From NCBI GenBank assembly GCA_946628965.1, contig CAMOXI010000001.1, forward strand, positions 1 through 64,000: 64,000 bases of DNA, read 5' to 3'. The notes under the pieces are model-generated. The model was given only the letters and a program-made list of their open reading frames with translations. It had not been told where the DNA came from and did no database searches. This DNA is from an uncultured Clostridia bacterium. GTDB lineage: Bacteria > Bacillota > Clostridia > Oscillospirales > Oscillospiraceae. Shown one piece after another: positions 1 to 9,479 of this stretch; position 1 is the stretch's first letter; every line of letters begins with the position of its first letter. The position numbers and the translations under genes were made by a program.

Positions 1-53
1 GCGCCACCTTGCCAAGGTGGAGGTAGCGAGTTCGAGCCTCGTTGCCCGCTCCA
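1..53 (+). tRNA. tRNA-Gly (anticodon GCC), 5' end truncated by window edge
   Basis: Anticodon arm CCACC-TTGCCAA-GGTGG, T-arm GAGTTCGAGCCTC, acceptor end plus encoded CCA at 51-53. Confidence 0.9.
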
Positions 54-56
54 TAT

Positions 57-92
57 AAAGCCTATCGCTTCGGCGATAGGCTTTTTCTTTAT
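57..92 (+). terminator. Rho-independent-type hairpin after tRNA-Gly
   Basis: AAGCCTATCGC-TTC-GGCGATAGGCTTTTTCTTT. Confidence 0.7.
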
Positions 93-97
93 CCTCT

Positions 98-180
98 GCG
101 GGTATGGTGGAATTGGCAGACACGCTGGATTTAGGTTCCAGTGGGCAACCGTGCAGGTTCAAGTCCTGTTACCCGCACCA
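98..180 (+). tRNA. tRNA-Leu (anticodon TAG)
   Basis: GCGGGTATGGTGGAATTGGCAGACACGCTGGATTTAGGTTCCAG...GGTTCAAGTCCTGTTACCCGCACCA; long variable arm, loop TTTAGGT, encoded CCA. Confidence 0.95.
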
Positions 181-224
181 GAAAAGGCACCCGAAAGGGT
201 GCCTTTTCTGGTGCGGGTAACAGG
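165..224. repeat. Perfect 28-bp-stem palindrome spanning tRNA-Leu 3' end and terminator
   Basis: Left arm 165-192 (CCTGTTACCCGCACCAGAAAAGGCACCC), loop GAAA 193-196, right arm 197-224 is its exact reverse complement. Confidence 0.95.
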
Positions 225-440
225 CAATGAAGAATCTGCTCACGCGAAGCATGATTGCAGCGACAGGCTTTGTGGGACTTTGTCCGACCGATCCATTTCC
301 GCGTCTTCACAATTCTTAAGAATTTTTATGCGCCAAAACCGCCGGTTTGGCGTATAAACTATAGAAACAAAAGCTTTCCTCTTTCGTCTGAAAGGACGGA
401 GCTTTGATAGTCTCTGAGATTATGAAATGGAGAGAACGGA

Positions 441-1604
441 ATGAAGAACACTGTGAAATCGGTTTTTTCCCTGGCTCTTGCGCTTTGCCTGCTCCTCAGC
501 CTCGGCGGAACTTACGCCTTCGCCGCGGAGGACAGCAGCCGCCCGGTGGAGATCAAGGCCTCCAGCGAGAATGTGAATCGCAGTTATGGCAGCGTCAGCG
601 CCGAGATCAGCGACGCGCTGTCTTCCAATAATGTGCTGGGCGTCAACGCGGAACACGGCCATACGGCCGAAGTGAGCGCCGAGAGCATCACCGCCAGCGG
701 CGGCTTCCCCACCGCGCTTTTCCTCTGCGGCAGCGACAGCGGCAGCCGGGCAAGCGTCACGGTGGCAAACGGCATCTCTTCCAGCGGCCTGGATACGGCC
801 TTCGGTGCCTCTGTCAGCAGCTTTGACGGCGGCGCGTCCGTCCTGCGCGTGAACGCGGGCGGCATCGAGGCCCGGTCGGACGAATACGCCTTCGGCCTGC
901 ACGCCAGATCCTTCGGCCCGGGTAACATCGACCTGAACGTCAACGGAGATGTGACGGCCAGCGGCGGGACCCAGGCCCGCGCGGTCTTCCTCGCCGCCCC
1001 CGAGAGCGGCAGCCTCCGCGCAGAGGTGACCGGTAAGGTCTCGGCCTCCGGCGGCAGCGACAGCGCCGGCGCGGAGATCGAGCTGGGCGAGGACAGCAGC
1101 GGCAGCCTGCTCTTTCGCGTGAACGGCGATCTGAGCTGCAGCAAGACCGCCCTGACCATCCGCAATGCCTCCACCCGGGCGCAGGCCACCATCGTGGTGG
1201 ACGGCACCATCAAGGGCGGCGTGAGCGCCGTAAAGATCTCGGACCGGGAGAACATCGACAATCTCCGCCTCTTCGCCTGGAAGATCAGCCGCGACGACCA
1301 GGGCAACACGGTGTCCTGCGGCAGCGGCGCTGCCGGCGAAATGCAGAAGGCGGTCGGCTACATCATCCACGCCTCGGCCCCGGCGGGCGTGACGCTGCGC
1401 GTCGCGGGCGTCAGCTACGAGCAGGAACTGGGGATCTACACCGCCACGGAAGGCAGCCAGATCACGCTCTACCCCGAGGCCTCCGGCGGTAAAATCGCCG
1501 CGGTGTACAACGGCGACTACGCCCTCAAGCAGGGGGACGACGGCGGCTATAGCCTGACCGTTCCCAGAGGCGGCGGCGTTGAACTGCGGGTCGAGCTTGC
1601 GTAA
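441..1604 (+). CDS. Secreted repeat-rich protein of unknown function (beta-solenoid-like)
   Basis: Signal peptide MKNTVKSVFSLALALCLLLSLGGTYAFAA; repeated units such as VNGDVTASGG, VTGKVSASGG, VNGDLSCSK; RBS upstream. Confidence 0.8.
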   Translation: MKNTVKSVFSLALALCLLLSLGGTYAFAAEDSSRPVEIKASSENVNRSYGSVSAEISDALSSNNVLGVNAEHGHTAEVSAESITASGGFPTALFLCGSDSGSRASVTVANGISSSGLDTAFGASVSSFDGGASVLRVNAGGIEARSDEYAFGLHARSFGPGNIDLNVNGDVTASGGTQARAVFLAAPESGSLRAEVTGKVSASGGSDSAGAEIELGEDSSGSLLFRVNGDLSCSKTALTIRNASTRAQATIVVDGTIKGGVSAVKISDRENIDNLRLFAWKISRDDQGNTVSCGSGAAGEMQKAVGYIIHASAPAGVTLRVAGVSYEQELGIYTATEGSQITLYPEASGGKIAAVYNGDYALKQGDDGGYSLTVPRGGGVELRVELA

Positions 1605-1617
1605 AGCAGAACATAAC

Positions 1618-1654
1618 AGAATTGCGTGAAGGTTCGGCCTTCACGCAATTCTTT
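1618..1654 (+). terminator. Intrinsic terminator
   Basis: AGAATTGCGTGAAGG-TTCGG-CCTTCACGCAATTCTTTTG. Confidence 0.75.
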
Positions 1655-1768
1655 TGCATTTTACCAAAGATTCCTGCGCGCAGCCTTATTGCAGGGAACA
1701 CGCGCATATGTTATAATAACTCTTCAGTGGCGCGCTGCGCCGAACCCGATTGTAACAGGAGTCTTTCT

Positions 1769-3139
1769 ATGACGATCCGTGCTTTTTTTGCCATCCTGCT
1801 CTGTAAGCTGCTGCGCTTTGCCTCCCGCGTGCTGCACCGGGGCGGCACAGCCATGCCCGGCCGCTTTGCGCTGAAGCTTTGCCCCGATCTGCTGGATCTG
1901 CTGGCCTGCCAGGTGAAAACCGTGACCATCACCGGTACCAACGGCAAGACCACCAGCGCCCGCATGATCGAGGAGGCCTTTGCCGAGCAGGGGCTTTCCT
2001 ATCTGGCCAACCGCTCCGGCGCAAACCTGATCGACGGCATCACCACCGAGTTCGTGATGAACAGCACGCTCTTCGGAAAAGTGAAGAAGGACTACGCCGT
2101 CATCGAGTGCGACGAGGCCGCGGCCCGCAAGGTGTTTCCGCGCCTGAAGCCCCGGGTGGTCGTGGTGACGAATCTGTTTCGCGATCAGCTGGACCGCTAC
2201 GGCGAGGTGACCCACACGCTGGAAAATATCCGTGAGGCGCTCAAGGGCGCGCCGGAGGCGCTGCTGTGCCTGAACGCCGACTGTTCGCTTACGGCCTCTC
2301 TGGCCGACGATCTGCCCAACAAGGTGCGCTGGTTCGGCATTGAGAAGGGGGCGGCCCCCTCCCGCGAAAAGCCTGAGATCTCCGACGCCACGCACTGCAT
2401 CCGCTGCAAGACCGAGTATGAGTACGACTACATCAGCTACGGCCACCTGGGCGGCTTCCGCTGCCCCAAGTGCGGCTATCGCCGCCATAAGGCCGATTAC
2501 GCGGTAGTCGATATCGTAGAGCAGCGGCCCGACGGCAGCGACATCGTTATGGAGGTCGGGGGCGAAAAGCAGCTGGTCACGGTGAACCTGCCAGCCATGT
2601 ACAATATCTATAACGCTGCCGGGGCCGTCGCCGCGGTGAGCGAAATGGGCCTGGGCGTCAAAGCGGCCGTGGACGCGCTGGCGAAGTTCCACTGCGGCTT
2701 CGGGCGCATGGAGACCTTCGACCTGGCCGGCGGCACCCGCATGATGCTGGTCAAGAACCCCGCGGGCTGCAACCAGGTGATCGAGTACCTGCAGACCATG
2801 AAGGAGAAATTTGTGCTGGTCATCTGCCTCAACGACAGGGCTGCCGACGGGCGGGATATCTCCTGGATCTGGGACGCGGACTTTGAGGGCCTGCGCGCCC
2901 TGGCCGGGCGGCTGGATCAGGTGATCGTCTCCGGCGACAGGGCCGAGGATATGCGCGTGCGCATCAAATACGCAGGCGTGGACGACAGCTTCATCCGCGT
3001 GGAGCGGGATTACGAGACCCTGGTGCGCTCCCTCGAGCAGGAGACGCGGCCTGTCTGCATGATGCCAACCTACACCGCAATGCTGGAGCTGCGGCAGACC
3101 GTGATCCGCCACTGCGGCGGAGAAGAATTCTGGAATTGA
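1769..3139 (+). CDS. murT: Lipid II isoglutaminyl synthase (glutamine-hydrolysing), subunit MurT
   Basis: Mur ligase motif TVTITGTNGKTTSARMI, Cys4 zinc-ribbon insert (CIRCKTEY...CPKCGYR), C-terminal DUF1727-like region; followed by gatD. ATG at 1769 preferred over the longer ORF start at 1622. Confidence 0.93.
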   Translation: MTIRAFFAILLCKLLRFASRVLHRGGTAMPGRFALKLCPDLLDLLACQVKTVTITGTNGKTTSARMIEEAFAEQGLSYLANRSGANLIDGITTEFVMNSTLFGKVKKDYAVIECDEAAARKVFPRLKPRVVVVTNLFRDQLDRYGEVTHTLENIREALKGAPEALLCLNADCSLTASLADDLPNKVRWFGIEKGAAPSREKPEISDATHCIRCKTEYEYDYISYGHLGGFRCPKCGYRRHKADYAVVDIVEQRPDGSDIVMEVGGEKQLVTVNLPAMYNIYNAAGAVAAVSEMGLGVKAAVDALAKFHCGFGRMETFDLAGGTRMMLVKNPAGCNQVIEYLQTMKEKFVLVICLNDRAADGRDISWIWDADFEGLRALAGRLDQVIVSGDRAEDMRVRIKYAGVDDSFIRVERDYETLVRSLEQETRPVCMMPTYTAMLELRQTVIRHCGGEEFWN

Positions 3140-3151
3140 TTCGGTGATACT

Positions 3152-3877
3152 ATGGAACTGAGAATATGTCATATGTACCCCGACGTGCTGAACCTCTACG
3201 GCGACCGGGGCAACGTCATGTGTATGCAGAAGCGCCTCGAATGGCGCGGCATTGAGAATACCGTCACCCGCCTGCCCATCGGCTCCAAGGCGAATCTGGC
3301 CGACTTTGACCTGGTCTTCATCGGCGGCGGGCAGGACTTTGAACAGCAGGTGCTGCTGGAGGATCTGCACCGCGGCAAGGATCGGGAGATCCTCTCCGCT
3401 GTGGAGGACGGCCTGCCCTTCCTGACCATCTGCGGCGGCTACCAGATGATGGGCAACTACTACGAGACCTATGACGGCGTGCGCTGCGACTTTATCGGCG
3501 CGGTGGATCTCTACACCATCGGCTCAAAGCAGCGTATGATCGGCAACTATAAATACCAGTGCGGCCCGGAGTCCGGCGGCAGCATCGTGGTGGGCTTTGA
3601 AAACCACAGCGGCCAGACCTTCCTGGGCGAGGGCGTGCAGCCTCTGGGCAAGGTGCTCGCGGGCTTCGGCAACAACGGTCAGGACGGCACCGAGGGCGTG
3701 CGCTATCACAACCTCTTCGGCACCTACAGCCACGGGCCGCTGCTGCCCAAAAACCCGGCCCTCTGCGACCATATCCTGCTTACGGCCCTGCGGCGCAAGT
3801 ATGGCACGGCCGAGCTTGCCCCCCTGGACGACGCGGCGGAGCTGGCCGCCCACGACGAGATGGCGGCGAAGCTGTGA
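3152..3877 (+). CDS. gatD: Lipid II isoglutaminyl synthase, glutamine amidotransferase subunit GatD
   Basis: LRICHMYPDVLNLYGDRGN..., catalytic Cys in FLTICGGYQMMG, GTYSHGPLLPKNP; adjacent to murT. Confidence 0.93.
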   Translation: MELRICHMYPDVLNLYGDRGNVMCMQKRLEWRGIENTVTRLPIGSKANLADFDLVFIGGGQDFEQQVLLEDLHRGKDREILSAVEDGLPFLTICGGYQMMGNYYETYDGVRCDFIGAVDLYTIGSKQRMIGNYKYQCGPESGGSIVVGFENHSGQTFLGEGVQPLGKVLAGFGNNGQDGTEGVRYHNLFGTYSHGPLLPKNPALCDHILLTALRRKYGTAELAPLDDAAELAAHDEMAAKL

Positions 3878-4845
3878 GCGAGAGCACGATGCATTTTTCC
3901 TTTGCGCCCATGGAGGGCGTCACCTCCTATCTGTACCGAAACGTCCACGCCGCCTGTTTTCCCGGCGTGGACCGCTATTATGCGCCCTTTATCGCGCCGG
4001 ACGGCAGCGGCCGCTTCAAGGGCAGCGCCCTGCGGGACATCCTGCCCGAAAATAACCGGGACATCGACCTGGTGCCCCAGGTGCTGTGCAACACGGCCGA
4101 GGCCTTTCTGGCGGTGAGCCGGGAGCTGGACGCCATGGGATACCGGGAAGTGAACCTGAACGCGGGCTGCCCTTCGGCCACGGTGGTGCCCAAGCACAAG
4201 GGCGCGGGCATGCTGGCCGATCTCCGGAGTCTGGACGACTTTCTCGCGGAGGTCTTCTCCCGCTGTGCGCTTTCGGTCTCGGTCAAGACCCGGATGGGCC
4301 TGCAGAGTACGTCGGAATTCCCGGCCATCCTGGAGATCTGCAACAAGTATCCCATTTCCGAGCTGATCATCCACGCCCGGGACCGGGCGGGCATGTACAA
4401 GAGCACACCGGATCTTGCGGCCTTCGCCGCAGCGTTCCCCGACAGCCGCGCGCCGGTCTGCTACAACGGCAATGTGGTGGATACGGAGAGCTTTTGGAAA
4501 GTTATGTCAACCAATCCGACGCTGTCACATGTGATGCTGGGCAGGGGAGCGGTGACGGATCCGGCGCTGTTTCGCGTTCTGCGCGGCGGGGCGGCGATGG
4601 AGAGTGCAGAGCTGAGGGGCTTTCTCGACCGGCTGGAGAGCGCCTTCCTGCAGGCGGGGCTGGGGGAGCACATCACCCTTGCCCGGCTCAAGGAAGTCTG
4701 GTACTATGTCATCTACAAGTTCCCGGGGGTGCAGAAGCAGCAGAAGGCGATCAACAAGAGCCGCGATCTCGCGGCCTATCGCGACGCGGTCTCGGCGCTC
4801 TTTGCCGCGGGGCTCTACGACCCCGCTGCGCCCTTTCGCGGATAG
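3874..4845 (+). CDS. tRNA-dihydrouridine synthase family protein
   Basis: APMEGVTSYLYR, NLNAGCPSATVVPKHKGAGML, VKTRMG; GTG start overlapping gatD stop. Confidence 0.88.
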   Translation: MSESTMHFSFAPMEGVTSYLYRNVHAACFPGVDRYYAPFIAPDGSGRFKGSALRDILPENNRDIDLVPQVLCNTAEAFLAVSRELDAMGYREVNLNAGCPSATVVPKHKGAGMLADLRSLDDFLAEVFSRCALSVSVKTRMGLQSTSEFPAILEICNKYPISELIIHARDRAGMYKSTPDLAAFAAAFPDSRAPVCYNGNVVDTESFWKVMSTNPTLSHVMLGRGAVTDPALFRVLRGGAAMESAELRGFLDRLESAFLQAGLGEHITLARLKEVWYYVIYKFPGVQKQQKAINKSRDLAAYRDAVSALFAAGLYDPAAPFRG

Positions 4846-4894
4846 AACGGCTGTGATCCGGGAAAACTTCTTCTGCAATTGCGCCGAAATTCTC

Positions 4895-4922
4895 TTGACA
4901 TCTGAAAATGATTGTGTATAAT
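4895..4922 (+). promoter_or_regulatory. Sigma-A-type promoter for glutathione peroxidase
   Basis: TTGACA (4895-4900), 16 bp spacer, TATAAT (4917-4922). Confidence 0.75.
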
Positions 4923-4963
4923 TAGATTGAAAGCAATTAAAATAGAAATACGGAGGTTTGTTT

Positions 4964-5503
4964 ATGAACGTTTATGATTTTACCGTCAAGACCCGCAAGG
5001 GTGAAGAAGTCCCCCTCTCGAACTACAAGGGCCAGGTCCTGCTGATCGTCAACACCGCCACCGGCTGCGGCTTCACCCCCCAGTACAAGGAGCTGCAGGA
5101 GATCTACGACGCCGACCATGACAAGGGGCTCGAGATCCTGGATTTCCCCTGCAACCAGTTTGCCGACCAGGCGCCCGGCACCGACGAGGAGATCCACACC
5201 TTCTGCACCGGCCGCTTCGGCATCACCTTCCCCCAGTTTGCGAAGATCGACGTCAACGGCGAGAACGCCATCCCTCTTTACCAGTACCTGACTGCCAACA
5301 CCAGTTTTGACGGCTTCGGCGGCCCCATGGGCCTGCTGCTCTCCGGCGTGGTGAAGAAGATGGACAAGGATTACAAGAACAACGGCAACATCAAGTGGAA
5401 CTTCACCAAGTTCCTCATCGACCGCGAGGGCAACATCGTCTGCCGCATGGAGCCCACCATGTCCATGGACAAGGTCAGGGAAGCCGTCGAGAAGGTGCTG
5501 TAA
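4964..5503 (+). CDS. Glutathione peroxidase family protein
   Basis: NVYDFTVKTRKGEEVPLSNYKGQVLLIVNTATGCGFTPQYKELQ...LDFPCNQF...IKWNFTKFLIDREG; RBS GGAGG at 4952. Confidence 0.93.
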   Translation: MNVYDFTVKTRKGEEVPLSNYKGQVLLIVNTATGCGFTPQYKELQEIYDADHDKGLEILDFPCNQFADQAPGTDEEIHTFCTGRFGITFPQFAKIDVNGENAIPLYQYLTANTSFDGFGGPMGLLLSGVVKKMDKDYKNNGNIKWNFTKFLIDREGNIVCRMEPTMSMDKVREAVEKVL

Positions 5504-5533
5504 GACCGTCTTCGGCAAAACAGCCTTGCAGCG

Positions 5534-5732
5534 TTTTTCTCCGCAGAGAAAAAGAATTACAATCGTTTTTTCCGGGGACATGTGCCTCGGAAAAAACTCT
5601 TCTCAGCCTGCCAGTGTGCGAGCGTCTCGCGCAAGCGAGTGCATGCAGCAGGCTGCAATCAAATCAAAAGGAAGCCAGGTGTCTGGCTTCCATTTGAAGG
5701 TAAGAAAAAGGAGCGGGAAACCCGCTCCTTTT
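5534..5732. repeat. Intergenic hairpin cluster (about five consecutive inverted repeats)
   Basis: Stems at 5534-5553, 5566-5596, 5604-5655, 5670-5691 and 5706-5732 read directly from sequence. Confidence 0.85.
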
Positions 5733-5859
5733 CCTGTATGGGATGAGGACAAAATGAAAAAGATGAAAAACTGTCACTTGCAAGTATTATGATAAACGAC
5801 AGTTGTTACGGAAACAACCGAACTTTTGTTACGTGAATGTAAAATGATAAGTTAATGAT

Positions 5860-6672
5860 TCAATCGAAGGCCAGATCCCACACGCAGTCCTCCGGCAGGG
5901 CGCCGGGTTCGGCGGCGAGATAGGGGAGATCGCCTTTTTCGCCGGGCGTATAGAGCTTCACCCTGCGGCAGCCCATGGCGGCGCCCACGGCGGCGGCACA
6001 GAGGCGGCGGTCCCGCTCGTCCGGGCAGAGTACTTCCCGCAAAGCGGCCACATCCTCCTCCCGATAGGCGGCGGCAATGCCGTCCCCCACGGCGTAGAAG
6101 TCCCCGCCGAAACAGCGGCAGTTGACGGCCTCATAGCGCGCGGCGGCGGGGGAGAGCGTCAAGTGCGCCTTCCCTGCGAGGAATTCTTCCCGCCGGGCAT
6201 TGTATTCCTCTGCGGAAAGGCTGCTCACCATGGGGCCGGGGCGGACAGGGAGCGTCTCCTCCCGTCGGTACAGCGAGCAGCGGGTGCCGATCAGCTCCTC
6301 ATACCAGCCGTAGAGCGAGCGGCTCGCCGGCAAGGTGCAGACAAAGTCCGCGCCGAGAGCCCGGCCCAGCGCCGCGGCCTCCTTCGTAACGGCCATGCCG
6401 AGACCGCGACCGCGGTATTCCGGGTGCACGGCCACGGCGTAGAGATAGGCGGCGCGTTTTTCCCCCACGGTAAGGCCTGTGACGATATAGGCCGCGCCTG
6501 CGAGTTTTCCGTCCACAAAGGCGGCGACGCCGCTGCCCATCTCCGGCAGCAGGCGCAGAAAAGCGGCGGCCAGCTCCTCCGGATCCTCAAACACCCGGTG
6601 CCAGAGGGCGATCAGCGCCGCGTGATCCTCCGTGCGGATCTCACGGATCTCCGTTTTCCTTGACTCTTGCAA
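5860..6672 (-). CDS. GNAT family N-acetyltransferase
   Basis: AYLYAVAVHPEYRGRGLGMAVTKEAAALGRALG acetyl-CoA-binding motif. Confidence 0.85.
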   Translation of the reverse strand: MQESRKTEIREIRTEDHAALIALWHRVFEDPEELAAAFLRLLPEMGSGVAAFVDGKLAGAAYIVTGLTVGEKRAAYLYAVAVHPEYRGRGLGMAVTKEAAALGRALGADFVCTLPASRSLYGWYEELIGTRCSLYRREETLPVRPGPMVSSLSAEEYNARREEFLAGKAHLTLSPAAARYEAVNCRCFGGDFYAVGDGIAAAYREEDVAALREVLCPDERDRRLCAAAVGAAMGCRRVKLYTPGEKGDLPYLAAEPGALPEDCVWDLAFD

Positions 6673-7552
6673 TGTATTTCTCCAGCAGATATTCGGGCCT
6701 GTAGCTGAGCTTGGACTGGCGCAGCGCCTCCAGGCCCATGTCGTCCTCCCGGTTGATGTACTCCAGCTTCGGGTATTTTGCCATGAGCATCCTCGTCAGC
6801 TCCCGGCATACCATGGGATAGGCGCCGTTCATCGTGATCTCGGCCTTCTCAAAGTGCACGTCGAAGCAGTCTTCGCTTGCCATCTCGCCCATGGAGAAGC
6901 CCACGATTTTCCCGTTGGCGTAGAGAACGCCGCCCTCCAGCCCCAGCTTTTCAAAAGCGGCAAAGGCGCGGATCAGCGCGTCATGCTCGAAGCTGATGCT
7001 GGGGTCCAGCCGGTCGTGATTCTCTTCGTTCCACTCCGCCAGCATGTCGAGACAGCCGGGGATGAGCTCGCGCGTCAGGGGCACGAACTGCCAGTCGTTT
7101 TCGGCCTCGAAGCGGTTGCAGTGGTTTTTCTTGCCGTGCATGGCCTTGCCGGAATAGGTGGCCAGCTTTTCGGCGCGGTAGATATAGTCGAAGTATTTCT
7201 CCTCCGGTTCAAAGGAAAAGCGGCCGGGGAACTCCGCCTCCAGCGCTTCCCTGTGCTCTTTTGTGATGCCTCGGATCACCAGCGGGTAGCCGCGGAAGTC
7301 GGCAAACTCCTGCAGCGCCTCGATGGCCGGGCGCAGAGGGCCGCTGCCGATGGGGAAGACGAAGGCGGGCTTGCCCTCGTAGCGGAGCTTGGTGAGCATC
7401 CGGTCGCCGCAGCGGCAGATCAGCTGCCGATAGTATTTGTCCCAGATATAGATGTTGCCGAAATTATAGTCGGCGGAGCGGCTGTTTTCTGCGCGGACGA
7501 TCTCGTCCACCCAGGGCTTGTCACACAGCGTGACGGTTTTGAAGGAAATCAT
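6641..7552 (-). CDS. DUF2156 / phosphatidylglycerol lysyltransferase C-terminal-like domain protein
   Basis: YNFGNIYIWDKYYRQLICRCGDRML...KKNHCNRFEAENDWQFVPLT...YPMVCRELTRMLMAKYPKLEYINREDDMGLEALRQSKLSYRPEYLLEKY pattern typical of the family. Confidence 0.75.
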   Translation of the reverse strand: MISFKTVTLCDKPWVDEIVRAENSRSADYNFGNIYIWDKYYRQLICRCGDRMLTKLRYEGKPAFVFPIGSGPLRPAIEALQEFADFRGYPLVIRGITKEHREALEAEFPGRFSFEPEEKYFDYIYRAEKLATYSGKAMHGKKNHCNRFEAENDWQFVPLTRELIPGCLDMLAEWNEENHDRLDPSISFEHDALIRAFAAFEKLGLEGGVLYANGKIVGFSMGEMASEDCFDVHFEKAEITMNGAYPMVCRELTRMLMAKYPKLEYINREDDMGLEALRQSKLSYRPEYLLEKYIARVKENGDP

Positions 7553-7559
7553 AAAATGC

Positions 7560-8135
7560 TCAGTATGTCCGGGTACAGATCTCCCGGATCTCCTTTCTCA
7601 GTGCTCTCAGATCCATAAAGGCCTCCGGCCGCTTCGTGGGGTCGCGCAGCAGGGCGGAGGGGTGGAAGGTGGCCATATACATGCGCCCGTTCAGCGTGAA
7701 CCACTCGCCGTGCTCGCGCGTGATGCGGAAATCGTCCTTGATGATGCCCATGGCGGCGATGCGCCCCAGGCAGACGATGATCTTCGGGTCTACCAGCTGG
7801 ATCTGCCGGTCCAGCCAGTGGCGGCAGGCGGCCTGCTCCGTGGGCTGGGGGTCCCGGTTCCGGGGCGGGCGGCACTTGACCATATTGGCGATATAGACCT
7901 TGCTGCGGTCGAGGTCGATCATCTGCAGCATGTTGTCCAGGAGCTTGCCGGCGGGGCCCACAAAGGGGACACCCTGCAGGTCTTCCTGCTCACCGGGGCC
8001 TTCCCCGATGAACATGACCTCCGCCTCCGGATTGCCGACGCCGAAGACCAGCTTCGTCCGGGTCTCCCCCAGCGGGCAGCCCCGGCAGCCCAGACATTCA
8101 TGCTCCAGGCTTTCCCATTCTTCTCTGGTGCTCAT
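7560..8135 (-). CDS. Family 4 (Fe-S) uracil-DNA glycosylase
   Basis: [54 protein letters not shown] and [12 protein letters not shown]. Confidence 0.92.
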   Translation of the reverse strand: MSTREEWESLEHECLGCRGCPLGETRTKLVFGVGNPEAEVMFIGEGPGEQEDLQGVPFVGPAGKLLDNMLQMIDLDRSKVYIANMVKCRPPRNRDPQPTEQAACRHWLDRQIQLVDPKIIVCLGRIAAMGIIKDDFRITREHGEWFTLNGRMYMATFHPSALLRDPTKRPEAFMDLRALRKEIREICTRTY

Positions 8136-8138
8136 GGT

Positions 8139-9413
8139 CTATTCCTCCGATCCGGCCGCCAGGGAGAGCAGCAGCTCCCGCCGGTTGTTGTCCGGAAACT
8201 CCATCACATATTCCAGCAGGAAATCCAGCATCTCGCCCAGGGCGCGGCCGCGCAGCCCCAGCGCCAGCAGATCGTCCCCGCTGACGGCCAGATGCTTCAG
8301 CGAAAAGCACTCCCCGCTCTTGAGGATGCGGCGCAGCTCCGCGCTTTCGTGGGAGCCGGTAAAAGCGTCCCGGCAGGCGAGGGCGCAGCGCACGGTCTCC
8401 ACCCCGTAGGTGCGCAGCCAGCGCTTGCGGCTCAGATCAGTCTGCGGCAGCGCGGACTCCTGCATGAGGCCGCTGTCGACCGCCATGCGGATCGTGCGGT
8501 GATCCAGGTGCAGGGCGCCGAGAAAGCGCTCTTCCAGGTCGATGCAGCCGGAGAGCTTCAGCACGCGGCAGAGCCCCGCCCAGCGGTACTGGGCCTTCCG
8601 GGGGAGGCGGGACAGGCGGCGCAGCAGCGTGGGATCGGGCAGGCCGGGGGCCAGATAGCGGGACAGCAGCCCCAGCTCCACCAGGCTGAACACCGTCTCC
8701 GGCGCGCGGGAGAGCAGCAGCTTTTCCACCTCATCCCGCACATATTCGGCCGGGAGCATGGTGGCGAGCCCGGAGCGGGTCCGGATGCCGCCCATGGTGA
8801 AGAGGTCGACCGTAAAGCCCAGCCGGGCGGAATACAGCAGCGCCCGGAACATGTTCTGCGGCTGCTCGGCGAAGCGCTCCTCCGGGGAGCCGATGCAGCG
8901 GATCAGCTGTCGGCGGATATCCTCCACGCCGCCGAAGGGGTCGGCGATCAGCCCGTCGTAGGAGATGGCGATGGCGTTGATCGTAAAGTCCTGCTTTCCC
9001 AGCTCGGCGGTCAGTGCGCCGACAAAGCGCGCCATATCGGTCCGGCTGTCCTCGGGCAGTGCCTGCGCCAGGGAAAAGACAGGCAGCTGGTGGGAATCCA
9101 CCGTGACGGTGACCGTCTGCCGCCGGACAACAGCCCCCGGAAACAGCTCCAGGATCTGCTCGGGCGAAGCGGCGGTGCAGAGCTCCCACAGCTGGGGGCG
9201 CGTATCCGTCAAAAGCTCGCGCACACAGTTTCCCACCAGGAAAACGGGGTAGCCGCGGCCCTGCAGCACAACCATCGCCTGGCGCACATATTTGGGCGGC
9301 TTTACACCCACTGTAAACACCTCAATACCAGTAAAATCAGAAATCACACGTCCCTCCCGCGACTTCTGCTTGCAAAGTGGCGGGCGGGAGGATATAATAG
9401 CCCTTGTGTGCAA
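8139..9413 (-). CDS. cca: CCA tRNA nucleotidyltransferase
   Basis: [59 protein letters not shown]; exact start uncertain. Confidence 0.88.
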   Translation of the reverse strand: MHTRAIISSRPPLCKQKSREGRVISDFTGIEVFTVGVKPPKYVRQAMVVLQGRGYPVFLVGNCVRELLTDTRPQLWELCTAASPEQILELFPGAVVRRQTVTVTVDSHQLPVFSLAQALPEDSRTDMARFVGALTAELGKQDFTINAIAISYDGLIADPFGGVEDIRRQLIRCIGSPEERFAEQPQNMFRALLYSARLGFTVDLFTMGGIRTRSGLATMLPAEYVRDEVEKLLLSRAPETVFSLVELGLLSRYLAPGLPDPTLLRRLSRLPRKAQYRWAGLCRVLKLSGCIDLEERFLGALHLDHRTIRMAVDSGLMQESALPQTDLSRKRWLRTYGVETVRCALACRDAFTGSHESAELRRILKSGECFSLKHLAVSGDDLLALGLRGRALGEMLDFLLEYVMEFPDNNRRELLLSLAAGSEE

Positions 9414-9479
9414 TCAGTTTACCATCTAACAGGCACAACATCAAGTGTTGAAAAATGAATTCTTTGTGGAGTTAACCAT

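Noticed and set aside
1724-3370. 548-aa minus-strand ORF over murT
   Set aside because: Antisense shadow ORF spanning murT and the start of gatD; no plausible domain.
7518-9458. 646-aa plus-strand ORF over the UDG and cca genes
   Set aside because: Antisense to two well-supported conserved genes; Q/H/A-rich composition.
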